Positions 55,226-64,000 of a DNA stretch of 64,000 nucleotides are shown piece after piece (position 1 is the stretch's first letter; the number at the start of each line of letters is the position of its first letter). This DNA is from Sphingomonas sp. M1-B02 (GTDB taxonomy: Bacteria > Pseudomonadota > Alphaproteobacteria > Sphingomonadales > Sphingomonadaceae): positions 682,001-746,000 of the forward strand of contig NZ_CP110679.1 of NCBI RefSeq assembly GCF_026167525.1, read 5' to 3'. Under the pieces are notes generated by a model. That model worked only from the letters and a program-made list of their open reading frames with translations. It searched no databases and had not been told where the DNA came from. The position numbers and the translations under genes were made by a program.

Positions 55226-58026
55226 TAGAACTGAGTCCCTACGTTGAACGTGATGAGCTTGGTGTCGTCGCCGGGCTGCGAAAGCAGCGCCTTGGCCACA
55301 TCGATGCGCAGCGGGCCGAACGGCGAATTCCAGTTGACGCCGACACCGATCGACAGGCGCGGTTTCGGCGAGTCTCCGACGAAGCGCTCAAAGAAGGCCG
55401 CTGTCGGGATGTTATAGATGGTATTGACCGAAGTGCCAACGCAGGGCCCACCCGGCGTCGCCGAGTAGCCGACGGTGCAGGTGGTCGCCGCCCCGGCATT
55501 GACCGAGTCGCCGGCGCCGACGAGATAATATTGGTTGCCGGCGGCATCCTTCTGGAAATTGTCCGCGGGCAACAAGGTCGGCGAGCCGTCCTTGTTGAAC
55601 AGCAGCGCGCCCGACGCATCGCGCGCCTGCGGGAAGTTGATCGTCAGACCGGGACGCGTGATGTTGAACAGGCTGCCCGCCATCACGAAGATCGACGGCC
55701 GCAGACCCAGTTCGGCCGCACCGGCGCCGAGCGGAATCTCGAGCTCTGCCTTGGTGATGTAATAGGCCTTGCCGCCCAGCGCATCGTCGATGATCTGCTC
55801 GCGATCGGTGATCAGCGCCTGGGTGCCGTCGAGCGCGCTGCCGGTGAAGGCGATACGCTGGACTCGGGGGCCGACGCCGCGAATATCGAAGCCGCGGAAC
55901 TGCGGCTCGCCCAGATAGAAGCGATCGGTAATCCGGACCGGATCGATCCCTGCCCCGGTCTTTTCCAGGCTGTGGATATAGCCACCCTCGGCCGAGACCG
56001 AGAAGATGAAGCCGCTGCCGACGTTGAAATATTTCTCGCCGTTGGCGCGAGCGCGAAGGTAGCGAACCTCGCCGCCCAGACCGGCAAAGTCGCCGCCGAC
56101 GGTCAGGCGCTGGCCACGCGTCGGGCGCAGGCGGCTGTTGAGGCTGTCATAGATCAGCGAGACGCCGACCAGCGAAGTGATGCGATTGCCCACCGCCTCG
56201 CAATAATAACGGCCCGCCTTGAGCGGATCGCAGACGCCGTTGGTGAAGAAGCTCGACTGGTCGAGCGTCACGTCGTCCTGGCGCAGCGTGTAGCGGCCGG
56301 ACAGCGTCCAATATTCGGTAAGCGGGACGCCCGCGACGAGCTGGAAGCCGGTCGCGACCTGGCTGTAGGTCGTGTTGCGATCGCTGCCGATATAGTTGAA
56401 CGCGTTGTAATCCTGGCGGAACAGCGTCGCGCCCAGCGCCACGTTGCTATTGAAAACATAAGGCTCGGTGAAACCGAGCTCGACCGACTTCGAATAGCTC
56501 GAATAATCGACCGAGGCCGACACCGTCTGGCCCATGCCGCGGAAATTGCCCTGGCGGATCGACGCCTGGAGGATGAAGCGCTCCAGGCTCGAGAAGCCCG
56601 CCGACAAGGTCAGCTGGCCGTTGGGCCGTTCCTCGACATTCGCGGCAAGAACGATGCGATCGGGGGCCGAACCTTCCTTGCGCTCGATCTCGAACTTGTC
56701 CTGGAAATAGCCGAGCGAATTGATCCGGTCCTGCGAGCGCTTGACCAGGAAGGTGTTGAAGGCGTCGCCTTCCGCCACGCGGAATTCGCGGCGGATGACC
56801 TTGTCCTGCGTCTGGCGATTGCCGGTGATGTCGATCCGCTCGATATAGGTGCGGTTCGTCTCGGCGATGTTGAAGCTCATCGACATGGTCAGCGCTTCGC
56901 GGTCGCGCTGGAAATCGGGCTTCACCTCGGCGAAGGCATAGCCGAACGCGCCCGCGGTCTCGCTCAGCTGCTCGACCGTGTCCTCGACGAGCTTGGCATT
57001 GTACCAATTACCCTCCTTGATCGCCAAGGCCGAGGCGAGGCGCTTGTCGTCGAAATCGCGGATCGCGCTGTCGACGGTGACCGGGCCGAACTTGTAGCGC
57101 GGGCCTTCCTCGACTACGTAAGTGATGATGAAATCGCGCTTGTCCGGCGTGAGCTCGGCGACCGCGGAAATCACCCGGAAATCGGCATAGCCTTCGGTCA
57201 GGTAGAATTGGCGCAGCTTCTGCTGGTCGTAGGCCAGCCGATCCTGGTCATAGGTCGTGTTCGAGCTGAACAGCGAGGTGATGCGCGCCTGCTTGGTCGC
57301 CATCTCGCCGCGAAGCTTTCCGTCCGAAAAGACTTCGTTGCCGATCACGTTGATCTGGCGGACCTTGGACTTCGGCCCTTCGTTGATCTCGAACACCACG
57401 TCGACACGGTTCTGGTCCAGGCTGACCATCTTCGGCTCGACCTGCGCGGCGAAACGGCCCTGTCGGCGATAGAGCTCGACGATGCGAGCGACGTCTGCGC
57501 GAACCGCGGTGCGTGTGAAGATCTGGCGCGGCGCCAGCTTCACTTCCTTCTCGATCTTGTCGTTCTTGAGGCGCTTATTGCCCTCATAGATGATGCGATT
57601 GATCACCGGGCTTTCGCGGATGCGGATAATGAGGTCGCCGGTCTCGACACCCTCGATCGCGACGTCGGCCAGCAGCTCGGACGCGAGCAGGTCCTTGAGC
57701 GCCTGATCAATCGTCTCGTTGGTGTAGGTGCCGCCGGTGCGCAGCCTGGTGTAGGACAGCACGGTGTCGGGTTCGAGCCGCTGCGATCCCTCGACGCGGA
57801 TCGAGCGAATGGGGCGTGCCACCTGCGGGGCGACCGGGGGCGCGGCCGTCTGAGGCTGGGTGGCATTCGGCGCGCCGGCAGGCGGCGTCGCCCCGGGAGC
57901 AGGTGCGGGCGCCGTTTGGGCGGGGGCGGTCTGCGCATAAGCCGCAGCCGTCATGCTCGAGAGCATCGTGCCCGCGAGAAGCGTTGCGGTGGCGCGTACG
58001 CCGAAACTATTTACCTTGATCGTCAC
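55225..58026 (-). CDS. bamA: Outer-membrane protein assembly factor BamA
   Basis: A 933-residue Omp85 protein. Signal peptide to about residue 31, a Pro/Ala-rich spacer (about 32-65), five POTRA domains (about 70-500, starting IRSIRVEGSQRLEPDTVLSY), then a 16-strand barrel ending in the aromatic C-terminal signature FNVGTQF. The loop with VRG-like residues appears in FRGFDIRGVGPR. It inserts beta-barrel proteins in the outer membrane. The GTG at 58026 is favoured, with GGGGTGGGA directly upstream, over the TTG at 58038. Confidence 0.95.
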   Translation of the reverse strand: MTIKVNSFGVRATATLLAGTMLSSMTAAAYAQTAPAQTAPAPAPGATPPAGAPNATQPQTAAPPVAPQVARPIRSIRVEGSQRLEPDTVLSYTRLRTGGTYTNETIDQALKDLLASELLADVAIEGVETGDLIIRIRESPVINRIIYEGNKRLKNDKIEKEVKLAPRQIFTRTAVRADVARIVELYRRQGRFAAQVEPKMVSLDQNRVDVVFEINEGPKSKVRQINVIGNEVFSDGKLRGEMATKQARITSLFSSNTTYDQDRLAYDQQKLRQFYLTEGYADFRVISAVAELTPDKRDFIITYVVEEGPRYKFGPVTVDSAIRDFDDKRLASALAIKEGNWYNAKLVEDTVEQLSETAGAFGYAFAEVKPDFQRDREALTMSMSFNIAETNRTYIERIDITGNRQTQDKVIRREFRVAEGDAFNTFLVKRSQDRINSLGYFQDKFEIERKEGSAPDRIVLAANVEERPNGQLTLSAGFSSLERFILQASIRQGNFRGMGQTVSASVDYSSYSKSVELGFTEPYVFNSNVALGATLFRQDYNAFNYIGSDRNTTYSQVATGFQLVAGVPLTEYWTLSGRYTLRQDDVTLDQSSFFTNGVCDPLKAGRYYCEAVGNRITSLVGVSLIYDSLNSRLRPTRGQRLTVGGDFAGLGGEVRYLRARANGEKYFNVGSGFIFSVSAEGGYIHSLEKTGAGIDPVRITDRFYLGEPQFRGFDIRGVGPRVQRIAFTGSALDGTQALITDREQIIDDALGGKAYYITKAELEIPLGAGAAELGLRPSIFVMAGSLFNITRPGLTINFPQARDASGALLFNKDGSPTLLPADNFQKDAAGNQYYLVGAGDSVNAGAATTCTVGYSATPGGPCVGTSVNTIYNIPTAAFFERFVGDSPKPRLSIGVGVNWNSPFGPLRIDVAKALLSQPGDDTKLITFNVGTQF

Positions 58027-58099
58027 ATCCCACCCCAAGTCGGATTTCGAGTAATGCCGCTGCCCATGCGACGCCGGAACCGCCCCTGCCTTAACCGCG

Positions 58100-59233
58100 T
58101 CAGCCGATCAACCCGGCCAGATTTCTCCAGACGCCGATCGCGCCGAGATCATTGAACGTAACCAGCAGCATCAACGCCAATATTGCGAGCATGCCGCCTC
58201 GGAAAGCCCATTCCACAAATTGCGGCTCGACCGGGCGGCGGCGAACGGCTTCGACTGCGTAGAGCAGAAGATGCCCGCCATCCAGCACTGGCACTGGCAA
58301 AAGGTTAATGAATCCGAGATTAATGGAAATAAGCGCGATCAGAAACACGAACTCTGTGGCGCCCAGTGCAAGGCGCTCGCCCGAGACTTGCGCGATCTTC
58401 AGCGGGCCTCCCAGTTCAGCAACCGAGCGCCGGCCGGTGATGATCTGGCCGAGGCCGTCGAGCGTCATCTGGACGATGTCGGCAGTCATCCGGATGCCGA
58501 CCAGCGGCGCTTCGAGCAGCCCGACCGGTTCTTGCACCGGAGCGCTGGCACCGATGCCGAGTCGGCCGACGCGATATTCGTTTCCGAAACGATCGGTCTC
58601 GGTCCGCATGCCGATGACGGCATCGACGGCCTGCGCCTGCCCTGCCCGCTCATAGTCGATCCGCACCGCCTCGTTGGGACGAAGCTGGGTATATTTGAGC
58701 AGATCGCCATAGGTTTCGACCGAACGCCCGCTCATCGCGGTGATCCGATCGCCAGGCTGCAGTCCTGCCGCGGCGGCGGGGCTTCCCGCGATCACCGAAC
58801 CGACGGTGGCGGGCGTGCGATTGTCACCATAAGCCAGCGCGAAGGCCGACAGGATCAGGATCGCGACGATGAAGTTGGCGATCGGGCCGGCGGCGACGAT
58901 GATCGCGCGCTGCCACAAGGGCTTCGACTGGAACGTCTGGGCGCGCTCGTGCGCCGGCAGCGCCAGCCATTCGGGCGAGGGCTGGCCAGCGGGGTTCATG
59001 TCGCCGGCGAACTTCACATAGCCGCCCAGCGGCAGCCAGCCGAACTTCCAGCGCGTGCCGCGCTTGTCGGTAATGCCGGCAACCTCGCGGCCGAAGCCGA
59101 TCGAGAATTCCTCGGCCTTTACGCCGAACCAGCGTCCGGCAAGATAATGTCCGAGCTCATGCAGGAAAACGAGCGGCCCGATCACCAGCGCGAACGCCAG
59201 GACGGTGAGCAGGATGCCGGGGGTTTCGATCAA
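58100..59233 (-). CDS. rseP: Site-2 protease RseP
   Basis: A 377-residue intramembrane zinc metalloprotease. HELGH (His25, Glu26, His29) lies in the first helix, a PDZ domain covers about residues 125-200, and the second metal motif is PVPVLDGGHL in the third membrane segment. It cleaves anti-sigma factors and signal-peptide remnants. It overlaps dxr by 4 bp; bamA follows after 73 bp. Confidence 0.95.
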   Translation of the reverse strand: MIETPGILLTVLAFALVIGPLVFLHELGHYLAGRWFGVKAEEFSIGFGREVAGITDKRGTRWKFGWLPLGGYVKFAGDMNPAGQPSPEWLALPAHERAQTFQSKPLWQRAIIVAAGPIANFIVAILILSAFALAYGDNRTPATVGSVIAGSPAAAAGLQPGDRITAMSGRSVETYGDLLKYTQLRPNEAVRIDYERAGQAQAVDAVIGMRTETDRFGNEYRVGRLGIGASAPVQEPVGLLEAPLVGIRMTADIVQMTLDGLGQIITGRRSVAELGGPLKIAQVSGERLALGATEFVFLIALISINLGFINLLPVPVLDGGHLLLYAVEAVRRRPVEPQFVEWAFRGGMLAILALMLLVTFNDLGAIGVWRNLAGLIG

Positions 59234-60387
59234 ACGACGCAGTCCTTCACACGCTCGACCGCACGAACCCGCGCCTCGGCATCGACTGCCAGCACGGCAT
59301 CGAGCGAGTCCGGGGCAGCCGGATCGTAACGGCTCAGCGTATCTGCGACGATTGCGGCAATTTCAAGAAAGGCGACCCGGCCAGCGAGGAATGCGGCGAC
59401 TGCCACTTCGTTGGCGGCGTTGAGGATGGCGGGCCGGGCGCCGCCCGCGGTCAGCGCATCGCGGGCGAGCTGGAGCGCGGGGAAGCGGGTATAATCGGGC
59501 GCCTCGAAATCCAACCGCGCGATTTTCGCCAGATCGAGCCGCTCGCAGGGCGTCTCCATCCGCTCGGGCCAGGCGAGCGCGAAGGCGATCGGCGTGCGCA
59601 TGTCGGGCGACCCGAGCTGGGCCAGCACCGATCCGTCGACATATTCGACCATCGAGTGGATGACCGACTGGGCATGGACAATCACGTCGAGCTGATCGGC
59701 GCGCACCGGAAACAGATGGTAGGCCTCGATCAGCTCGAGTCCCTTGTTCATCATCGTCGCCGAATCGACCGAAATCTTGGCGCCCATCGACCAATTCGGG
59801 TGTGCGACCGCCTGCTTCGGAGTGATCGCGCGCATGTCCTCGATCGAGGTCCGACGGAACGGCCCGCCGCTGGCGGTGAGGATGATCCGGCTCACGCCCT
59901 TCGGCGCGGTGCGATCGAGGCATTGGAACACCGCATTATGCTCGGAATCGACCGGCAGCAGCGTGGTGCCATGCGCCTGGGCGGCGGCCATCATGACTTC
60001 GCCCGCGGAGACCAGCGCCTCCTTGTTTGCCAGCGCGACGATGCCGCCGGCTTCCAGCGCGGCCATGACCGGCTTGAGCCCGGCGGTGCCGACGATCGAG
60101 GCCATCGTCCAATCGACACCGAGCCGCGCGGCGTCGCAGACCGCCTCGGCCCCTGCCCGCGCCTCGGTGCCGGTGCCGGCGAGGCGCTCGCGCAGGGCCT
60201 CGAGGCAGGCGGGGTCGGCGACGACGGCAACCTTCGCCTTGGTTCGGATCGCGGCGGCGGCGAGCTTGTCGACGTCGCTGTTCGCCGTGAGCGCAACAAC
60301 TTCGAAGCGTTCGGGCGTACGCTCGATCAGATCGAGCGTCGAGCTGCCGACCGAACCGGTCGCGCCGAGGATGGTGACGCGTTTCAT
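59230..60387 (-). CDS. dxr: 1-deoxy-D-xylulose-5-phosphate reductoisomerase
   Basis: A 385-residue NADPH enzyme committing carbon to MEP-pathway isoprenoids. The Rossmann start is VTILGATGSVGSSTLDLI, the metal and substrate region SEHNAVFQCL, and the flexible loop HPNWSMGAKISVDSATMMNKGLE. The ATG at 60387 is the right start; the open frame upstream is antisense-type noise. It overlaps cdsA by 4 bp. Confidence 0.96.
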   Translation of the reverse strand: MKRVTILGATGSVGSSTLDLIERTPERFEVVALTANSDVDKLAAAAIRTKAKVAVVADPACLEALRERLAGTGTEARAGAEAVCDAARLGVDWTMASIVGTAGLKPVMAALEAGGIVALANKEALVSAGEVMMAAAQAHGTTLLPVDSEHNAVFQCLDRTAPKGVSRIILTASGGPFRRTSIEDMRAITPKQAVAHPNWSMGAKISVDSATMMNKGLELIEAYHLFPVRADQLDVIVHAQSVIHSMVEYVDGSVLAQLGSPDMRTPIAFALAWPERMETPCERLDLAKIARLDFEAPDYTRFPALQLARDALTAGGARPAILNAANEVAVAAFLAGRVAFLEIAAIVADTLSRYDPAAPDSLDAVLAVDAEARVRAVERVKDCVV

Positions 60388-61159
60388 CGGCCGAGCGCCA
60401 GCACGAGCAGCGCCGCGACCGGGGCGACGGCGATCAGGCCGTCGAGACGATCTAGGATGCCGCCATGGCCGGGCAGGATATTGCCCGAATCCTTGACCCC
60501 GGCGCGGCGCTTGAGATGGCTTTCGTAGAGATCGCCGAGCTGCGCGATCACCGCGAGCAGCGGCGTGGTCAGCGCGAGCGCGACCGGCAGGGCGAACTGC
60601 CAGACGAGTATCGCGGCAAAAAGGCCCGAGGTGAACAGGCTGCCGATGAAGCCCGCCCAGGTCTTGTTGGGACTGATCGAGGGCGCGAGCTTGGGGCCGC
60701 CGATCGCGCGGCCGGCGAAATAGGCGCCGCTGTCTGCCGCCCAGACGAGCGCCATCGCCCAGAAGGCGAGGAGCAGCCCCCGTTCGGGCAGCTCGCGCAG
60801 CAGGATCAAGGCGAGGACCGGGAGCCCGACATAGAGAACACCCCCGGCGAGGCGTGGCCGACGCGTGACCGCGCCCACGAAGAAGCCTGCGCCGATCACG
60901 AGGCCCAATGCGAGGAAGCCCGGTCCTGCAGCAAGACCCGGCGCCATGATCGCCAGCGGCACCGAAAGCGCATATTGGGCCAGGCGCTTCTGCCTGGGAC
61001 TGGCGCCATCGAGCTCCGCCCATTCGGACATCAGCAACAGCGCGCCGACGACGGTGAGCAGCCAGAAGCCCAGACCGCCGGCCCAGAGCGCCGCCGCAGC
61101 GATTGCTATGAGGATGAAGGCAACGCCGAGCCGCGTGCCGAGATCGGACCCTGCTTTGC

Positions 61160-61163
<4 letters not shown>
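60384..61163 (-). CDS. cdsA: Phosphatidate cytidylyltransferase
   Basis: A 259-residue membrane enzyme making CDP-diacylglycerol for phospholipids. Seven or eight hydrophobic helices; the CDP-DG synthase signature is seen near the end as SHLKRRAGVKDSGNILPGHGG with DRLDGL. The start is GTG at 61163, which overlaps the uppS stop (GTGA). The longer frame upstream runs inside uppS and is not used. Confidence 0.94.
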
Positions 61164-61891
<728 letters not shown>

Positions 61892-61927
61892 GCCGATGCT
61901 CGACAGAATAAGGGCGATCGCCCACGG

Positions 61928-62485
61928 TCACTTGCCGAGGATTTCCTTTTCCTTCGCGAGCGCCGCGGCATCGAGTTCGGCGACGGTGGCGTCGGTGAGC
62001 TTCTGGACTTCGGTCTCGAGCCGCTTGCGCTCGTCCTCGGAGATAACGCCCTTCTTCTCGTCGGCCTTGAGGCTGTCATTGCCGTCGCGGCGGACGTTGC
62101 GCACGGCGATGCGCGCCGCCTCGGCATACTTGCCTGCGAGCTTGGCAAGCTCCTTGCGGCGCTCCTCGGTCAGATCGGGGATCGGCAGGCGCAGCGTCTG
62201 GCCGTCGACGATCGGGTTGAGCCCGAGGCCAGCGGAACGGATCGCCTTGTCGGCGGGGCCGACATTGGACTTGTCCCACACCTGGACCGACAGCATTCGC
62301 GGCTCGGGGACCGAGACGGTGGCGATCGTGTTGAGCGGCATGTTGGCGCCGTAGACTTCGACCGTGACGGGATCGAGCAGATTGATCGAGGCGCGGCCCG
62401 TGCGCAGGCCCTGCAGATCGGAATTGAGCGCCTCGACCGCGCCGGCCATCCGGCGCTCGAGGTCTGCTTTGTTATATGCGGCCAT
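61928..62485 (-). CDS. frr: Ribosome recycling factor
   Basis: A 185-residue tRNA-shaped factor that splits post-termination ribosomes with [26 protein letters not shown] and [26 protein letters not shown] are classical. AGGAGAG lies before the ATG. It follows pyrH by 11 bp, so is cotranscribed with it. Confidence 0.97.
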   Translation of the reverse strand: MAAYNKADLERRMAGAVEALNSDLQGLRTGRASINLLDPVTVEVYGANMPLNTIATVSVPEPRMLSVQVWDKSNVGPADKAIRSAGLGLNPIVDGQTLRLPIPDLTEERRKELAKLAGKYAEAARIAVRNVRRDGNDSLKADEKKGVISEDERKRLETEVQKLTDATVAELDAAALAKEKEILGK

Positions 62486-62496
62486 TTCGGGCTCTC

Positions 62497-63228
62497 CTAT
62501 GCGTATTCGGCTTCGTTCTGGACGATCGTGGAAACGCCGTCGCCGCTCAGCACCGCGGCAAGATTGCCGGGCTCGCGGATGTTGAAGACCACGATCGGGA
62601 TATGGTTGTCGCGGCACAAGGCGATCGCGCTTGCGTCCATGACCTTGAGATTCTGCGAGAGGACCGTGTCGTAGGTCACGGTTTCATAACGCGTGGCGGT
62701 CGGCACTTTCTTGGGATCGGCATCATAGACGCCATCGACCGACGTGCCCTTGAACAAGGCGTCGCACTTCATTTCGGCCGCGCGCAGCGCGGCGCCGCTG
62801 TCGGTGGTGAAATAGGGACTGCCGACGCCCGCCGCGAAAATCACGACGCGGCCCTTTTCGAGGTGACGCTCGGCGCGGCGGCGAATGAAGGGCTCGCAGA
62901 CCGATGCCATCGGGATCGCCGACTGGACGCGGGTCTCGACGCCGATCTGCTCGAGCGAATTCTGCACCGCAAGCGCGTTCATCACCGTCGCCAGCATGCC
63001 CATATAATCGGCGGTGGCGCGCTCGATTCCCTTCGCCGCCGCCGAAAGCCCGCGGAAGATGTTGCCGCCGCCGACGACGACGCAAAGCTCATAGCCTTGC
63101 GCCCGCGCATCGGCGATTTCGCCGGCCACCCGCGCGGTGACTTCCGGATCGATCGCCAGCCCGCCCTCGCCCATCAGGACCTCGCCCGAGAGCTTGAGAA
63201 GGATGCGTTTGAACCGGGGATTGGTCAT
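62497..63228 (-). CDS. pyrH: Uridylate kinase
   Basis: A 243-residue amino-acid-kinase-fold enzyme that phosphorylates [17 protein letters not shown] starts the fold, [11 protein letters not shown] and [16 protein letters not shown] bind nucleotide, and GVYDADPKK follows. The ATG at 63228 fits the family; the ORF upstream is noise. A 123 bp gap with stem-loops separates it from tsf. Confidence 0.97.
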   Translation of the reverse strand: MTNPRFKRILLKLSGEVLMGEGGLAIDPEVTARVAGEIADARAQGYELCVVVGGGNIFRGLSAAAKGIERATADYMGMLATVMNALAVQNSLEQIGVETRVQSAIPMASVCEPFIRRRAERHLEKGRVVIFAAGVGSPYFTTDSGAALRAAEMKCDALFKGTSVDGVYDADPKKVPTATRYETVTYDTVLSQNLKVMDASAIALCRDNHIPIVVFNIREPGNLAAVLSGDGVSTIVQNEAEYA

Positions 63229-63258
63229 GATACCTGCGGGTTGGGAAGCGGACAGCGA

Positions 63259-63310
63259 AGCGGCGCGGACCTTAGAGGGGCCGCGCCGCTGGAACAAGCA
63301 GTGATGCTTG
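63259..63310 (-). terminator. Two stem-loops between tsf and pyrH
   Basis: A perfect 10 bp stem (63259-63268 with 63281-63290, AGCGGCGCGG type) and a 6 bp stem CAAGCA/TGCTTG with a four-base loop (63295-63310) lie in the tsf-pyrH gap. They could terminate part of the tsf message or protect its 3' end. No T-run. Confidence 0.4.
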
Positions 63311-63351
63311 TCGAGAGGGGAAGGGAAGCCCGAAACCGCCCTTCCCGCCCC

Positions 63352-64000
63352 TTACTTGGTCAGGCCTGCCGTGGCTGCGACTTCGGCGGCGAAGTCGCTC
63401 TCTTCCTTCTCGATGCCTTCGCCGAGCTGGAAGCGGACATAGTCGACGAGGGTGATTGTCGCGCCGGCATCCTTGGCTGCCTTGGCGATGACGTCGCCGA
63501 CGGGGGTCTTGCCGTCCATGACGAACGCCTGCGTGAGCAGCGCATTCTCCTTCTTGAACTTCTCGATCGGCCCGTTGAGGATCTTGTCGGCGACTTCGGC
63601 GGACTTGCCGACGATCTTCTCGGCATTCTTCTCGCGCAGGATCGCAGCCTCGCGCTCGACGACTTCGGGATCGAGATCGGCGACCGACAGCGCCAGCGGG
63701 AAGGCCGCGGCGATGTGCATCGCGATCTGCTTGCCGAGCGGCTCGAGCACAGCGACGCCGGCGTCCGACTCAAGCGCGACGAGCACGCCGATCTTGCCGA
63801 GGCCGGGGGCGGCGGCGTTGTGGACGTAGGGGATCACGGCGCCCTGGTTGACCGATACGGCCTTGGCGCGGCGCAGAACCTGGTTCTCGCCGATCGTGGC
63901 GATGTTCGCGACGAGCACTTCGTCGACGCTGCCGCCGGCGGCCATCGGCGCGGCCTTCAGGGCATCGACATCGTCACCCTTTTCGAGCGCGATCGCAGTC
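63352..64000 (-). CDS. tsf: Elongation factor Ts (5' end beyond the window)
   Basis: The C-terminal 215 or so residues of EF-Ts, the nucleotide-exchange factor for EF-Tu. The frame is open to the right edge ([19 protein letters not shown]...), so the N-terminal UBA domain and start are outside. Seen are the dimerisation core with the segments [13 protein letters not shown] and [18 protein letters not shown], and [16 protein letters not shown] near the end. rpsB is expected next upstream. Confidence 0.95.
   Translation of the reverse strand, partial: TAIALEKGDDVDALKAAPMAAGGSVDEVLVANIATIGENQVLRRAKAVSVNQGAVIPYVHNAAAPGLGKIGVLVALESDAGVAVLEPLGKQIAMHIAAAFPLALSVADLDPEVVEREAAILREKNAEKIVGKSAEVADKILNGPIEKFKKENALLTQAFVMDGKTPVGDVIAKAAKDAGATITLVDYVRFQLGEGIEKEESDFAAEVAATAGLTK

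Noticed and set aside
55129..58155. 1008-residue ORF antisense to bamA
   Set aside because: It lies entirely over bamA/skp in the mirrored frame, is Arg/Asp/Leu/Ala-rich without domains or start signal, and is expected from high-GC third positions.

Overview
The window is a 64 kb piece of a GC-rich alphaproteobacterial chromosome, most probably a Sphingomonas-type sphingomonad. This rests on gene order (trpF-trpB-trpA-accD-folC; ntrB-ntrC-ntrY-ntrX-hfq-hflX; tsf-pyrH-frr-uppS-cdsA-dxr-rseP-bamA-skp-fabZ), a double-length Hfq, a fused ispDF, and a bam/fabZ cluster without lpxD or lpxA, as expected for a cell with glycosphingolipids instead of ordinary LPS. No prophage, IS transposase, CRISPR array, rRNA or plasmid gene was seen. 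This is core housekeeping chromosome, tightly packed, with many 1-4 bp start/stop overlaps. No gap exceeds 300 bp; the larger gaps are filled mostly by palindromic repeats.

Layout. 0-7.7 kb: two tiny membrane proteins, an MHS-type transporter, rsmD, an RsuA/RluB pseudouridine synthase with a long basic tail, a lone receiver protein, a frameshifted Rieske oxygenase, an AmpG-like permease and two DUF proteins. 7.7-14 kb (minus): folC-accD-trpA-trpB-trpF-pyrF and a LapA-like membrane protein. 14-19.4 kb (minus): a patatin-like lipase with an EEP-family phosphohydrolase, MmcQ/YjbR, purN and purM. 19.5-25 kb (plus): DUF2066 protein, hdaA, ppk, ppx. 25-30 kb: an I78 lipoprotein and rnd (minus), aspS and a PPK2 kinase (plus), carbonic anhydrase (minus). 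30-34 kb: lipA, ratA, cinA/pncC, ispDF, dusB. 34-42.5 kb (plus): ntrB-ntrC-ntrY-ntrX-hfq-hflX. 42.7-52.4 kb (minus): tyrosine phosphatase, mazG, retropepsin-like protease, MBL hydrolase, tatD, metG, holB, dacC, RlpA-like/SPOR lipoprotein, lytic transglycosylase. Then a tRNA-Ser(TGA), a secreted hypothetical, PilZ and rpmE. 54-64 kb (minus): fabZ-skp-bamA-rseP-dxr-cdsA-uppS-frr-pyrH-tsf, with tsf cut by the window end.

How the genes work together: tryptophan, pyrimidine, purine, folate and malonyl-CoA synthesis; polyphosphate making and breaking (ppk, ppx, PPK2); nitrogen/redox two-component control feeding into Hfq; cell-wall carboxypeptidase and transglycosylase; isoprenoid (ispDF, dxr, uppS) and phospholipid (cdsA) supply beside the outer-membrane assembly machine.

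Most notable: (i) a family of inverted-repeat elements whose arms are hairpins CC-N-GC / GAAR loop / GC-N'-GG. All four bases occur at N across copies and are compensated, and the elements fill the non-overlapping junctions of several operons. (ii) A 190 bp multi-hairpin element at 28.5-28.7 kb and a 212 bp long inverted repeat at 45.4-45.6 kb. (iii) A tandem Hfq. (iv) An NtrX whose AAA+ domain has lost GAFTGA while NtrC next door keeps it. (v) A broken Rieske oxygenase gene. (vi) Absence of tmk, lpxD and lpxA from clusters where most alphaproteobacteria have them.
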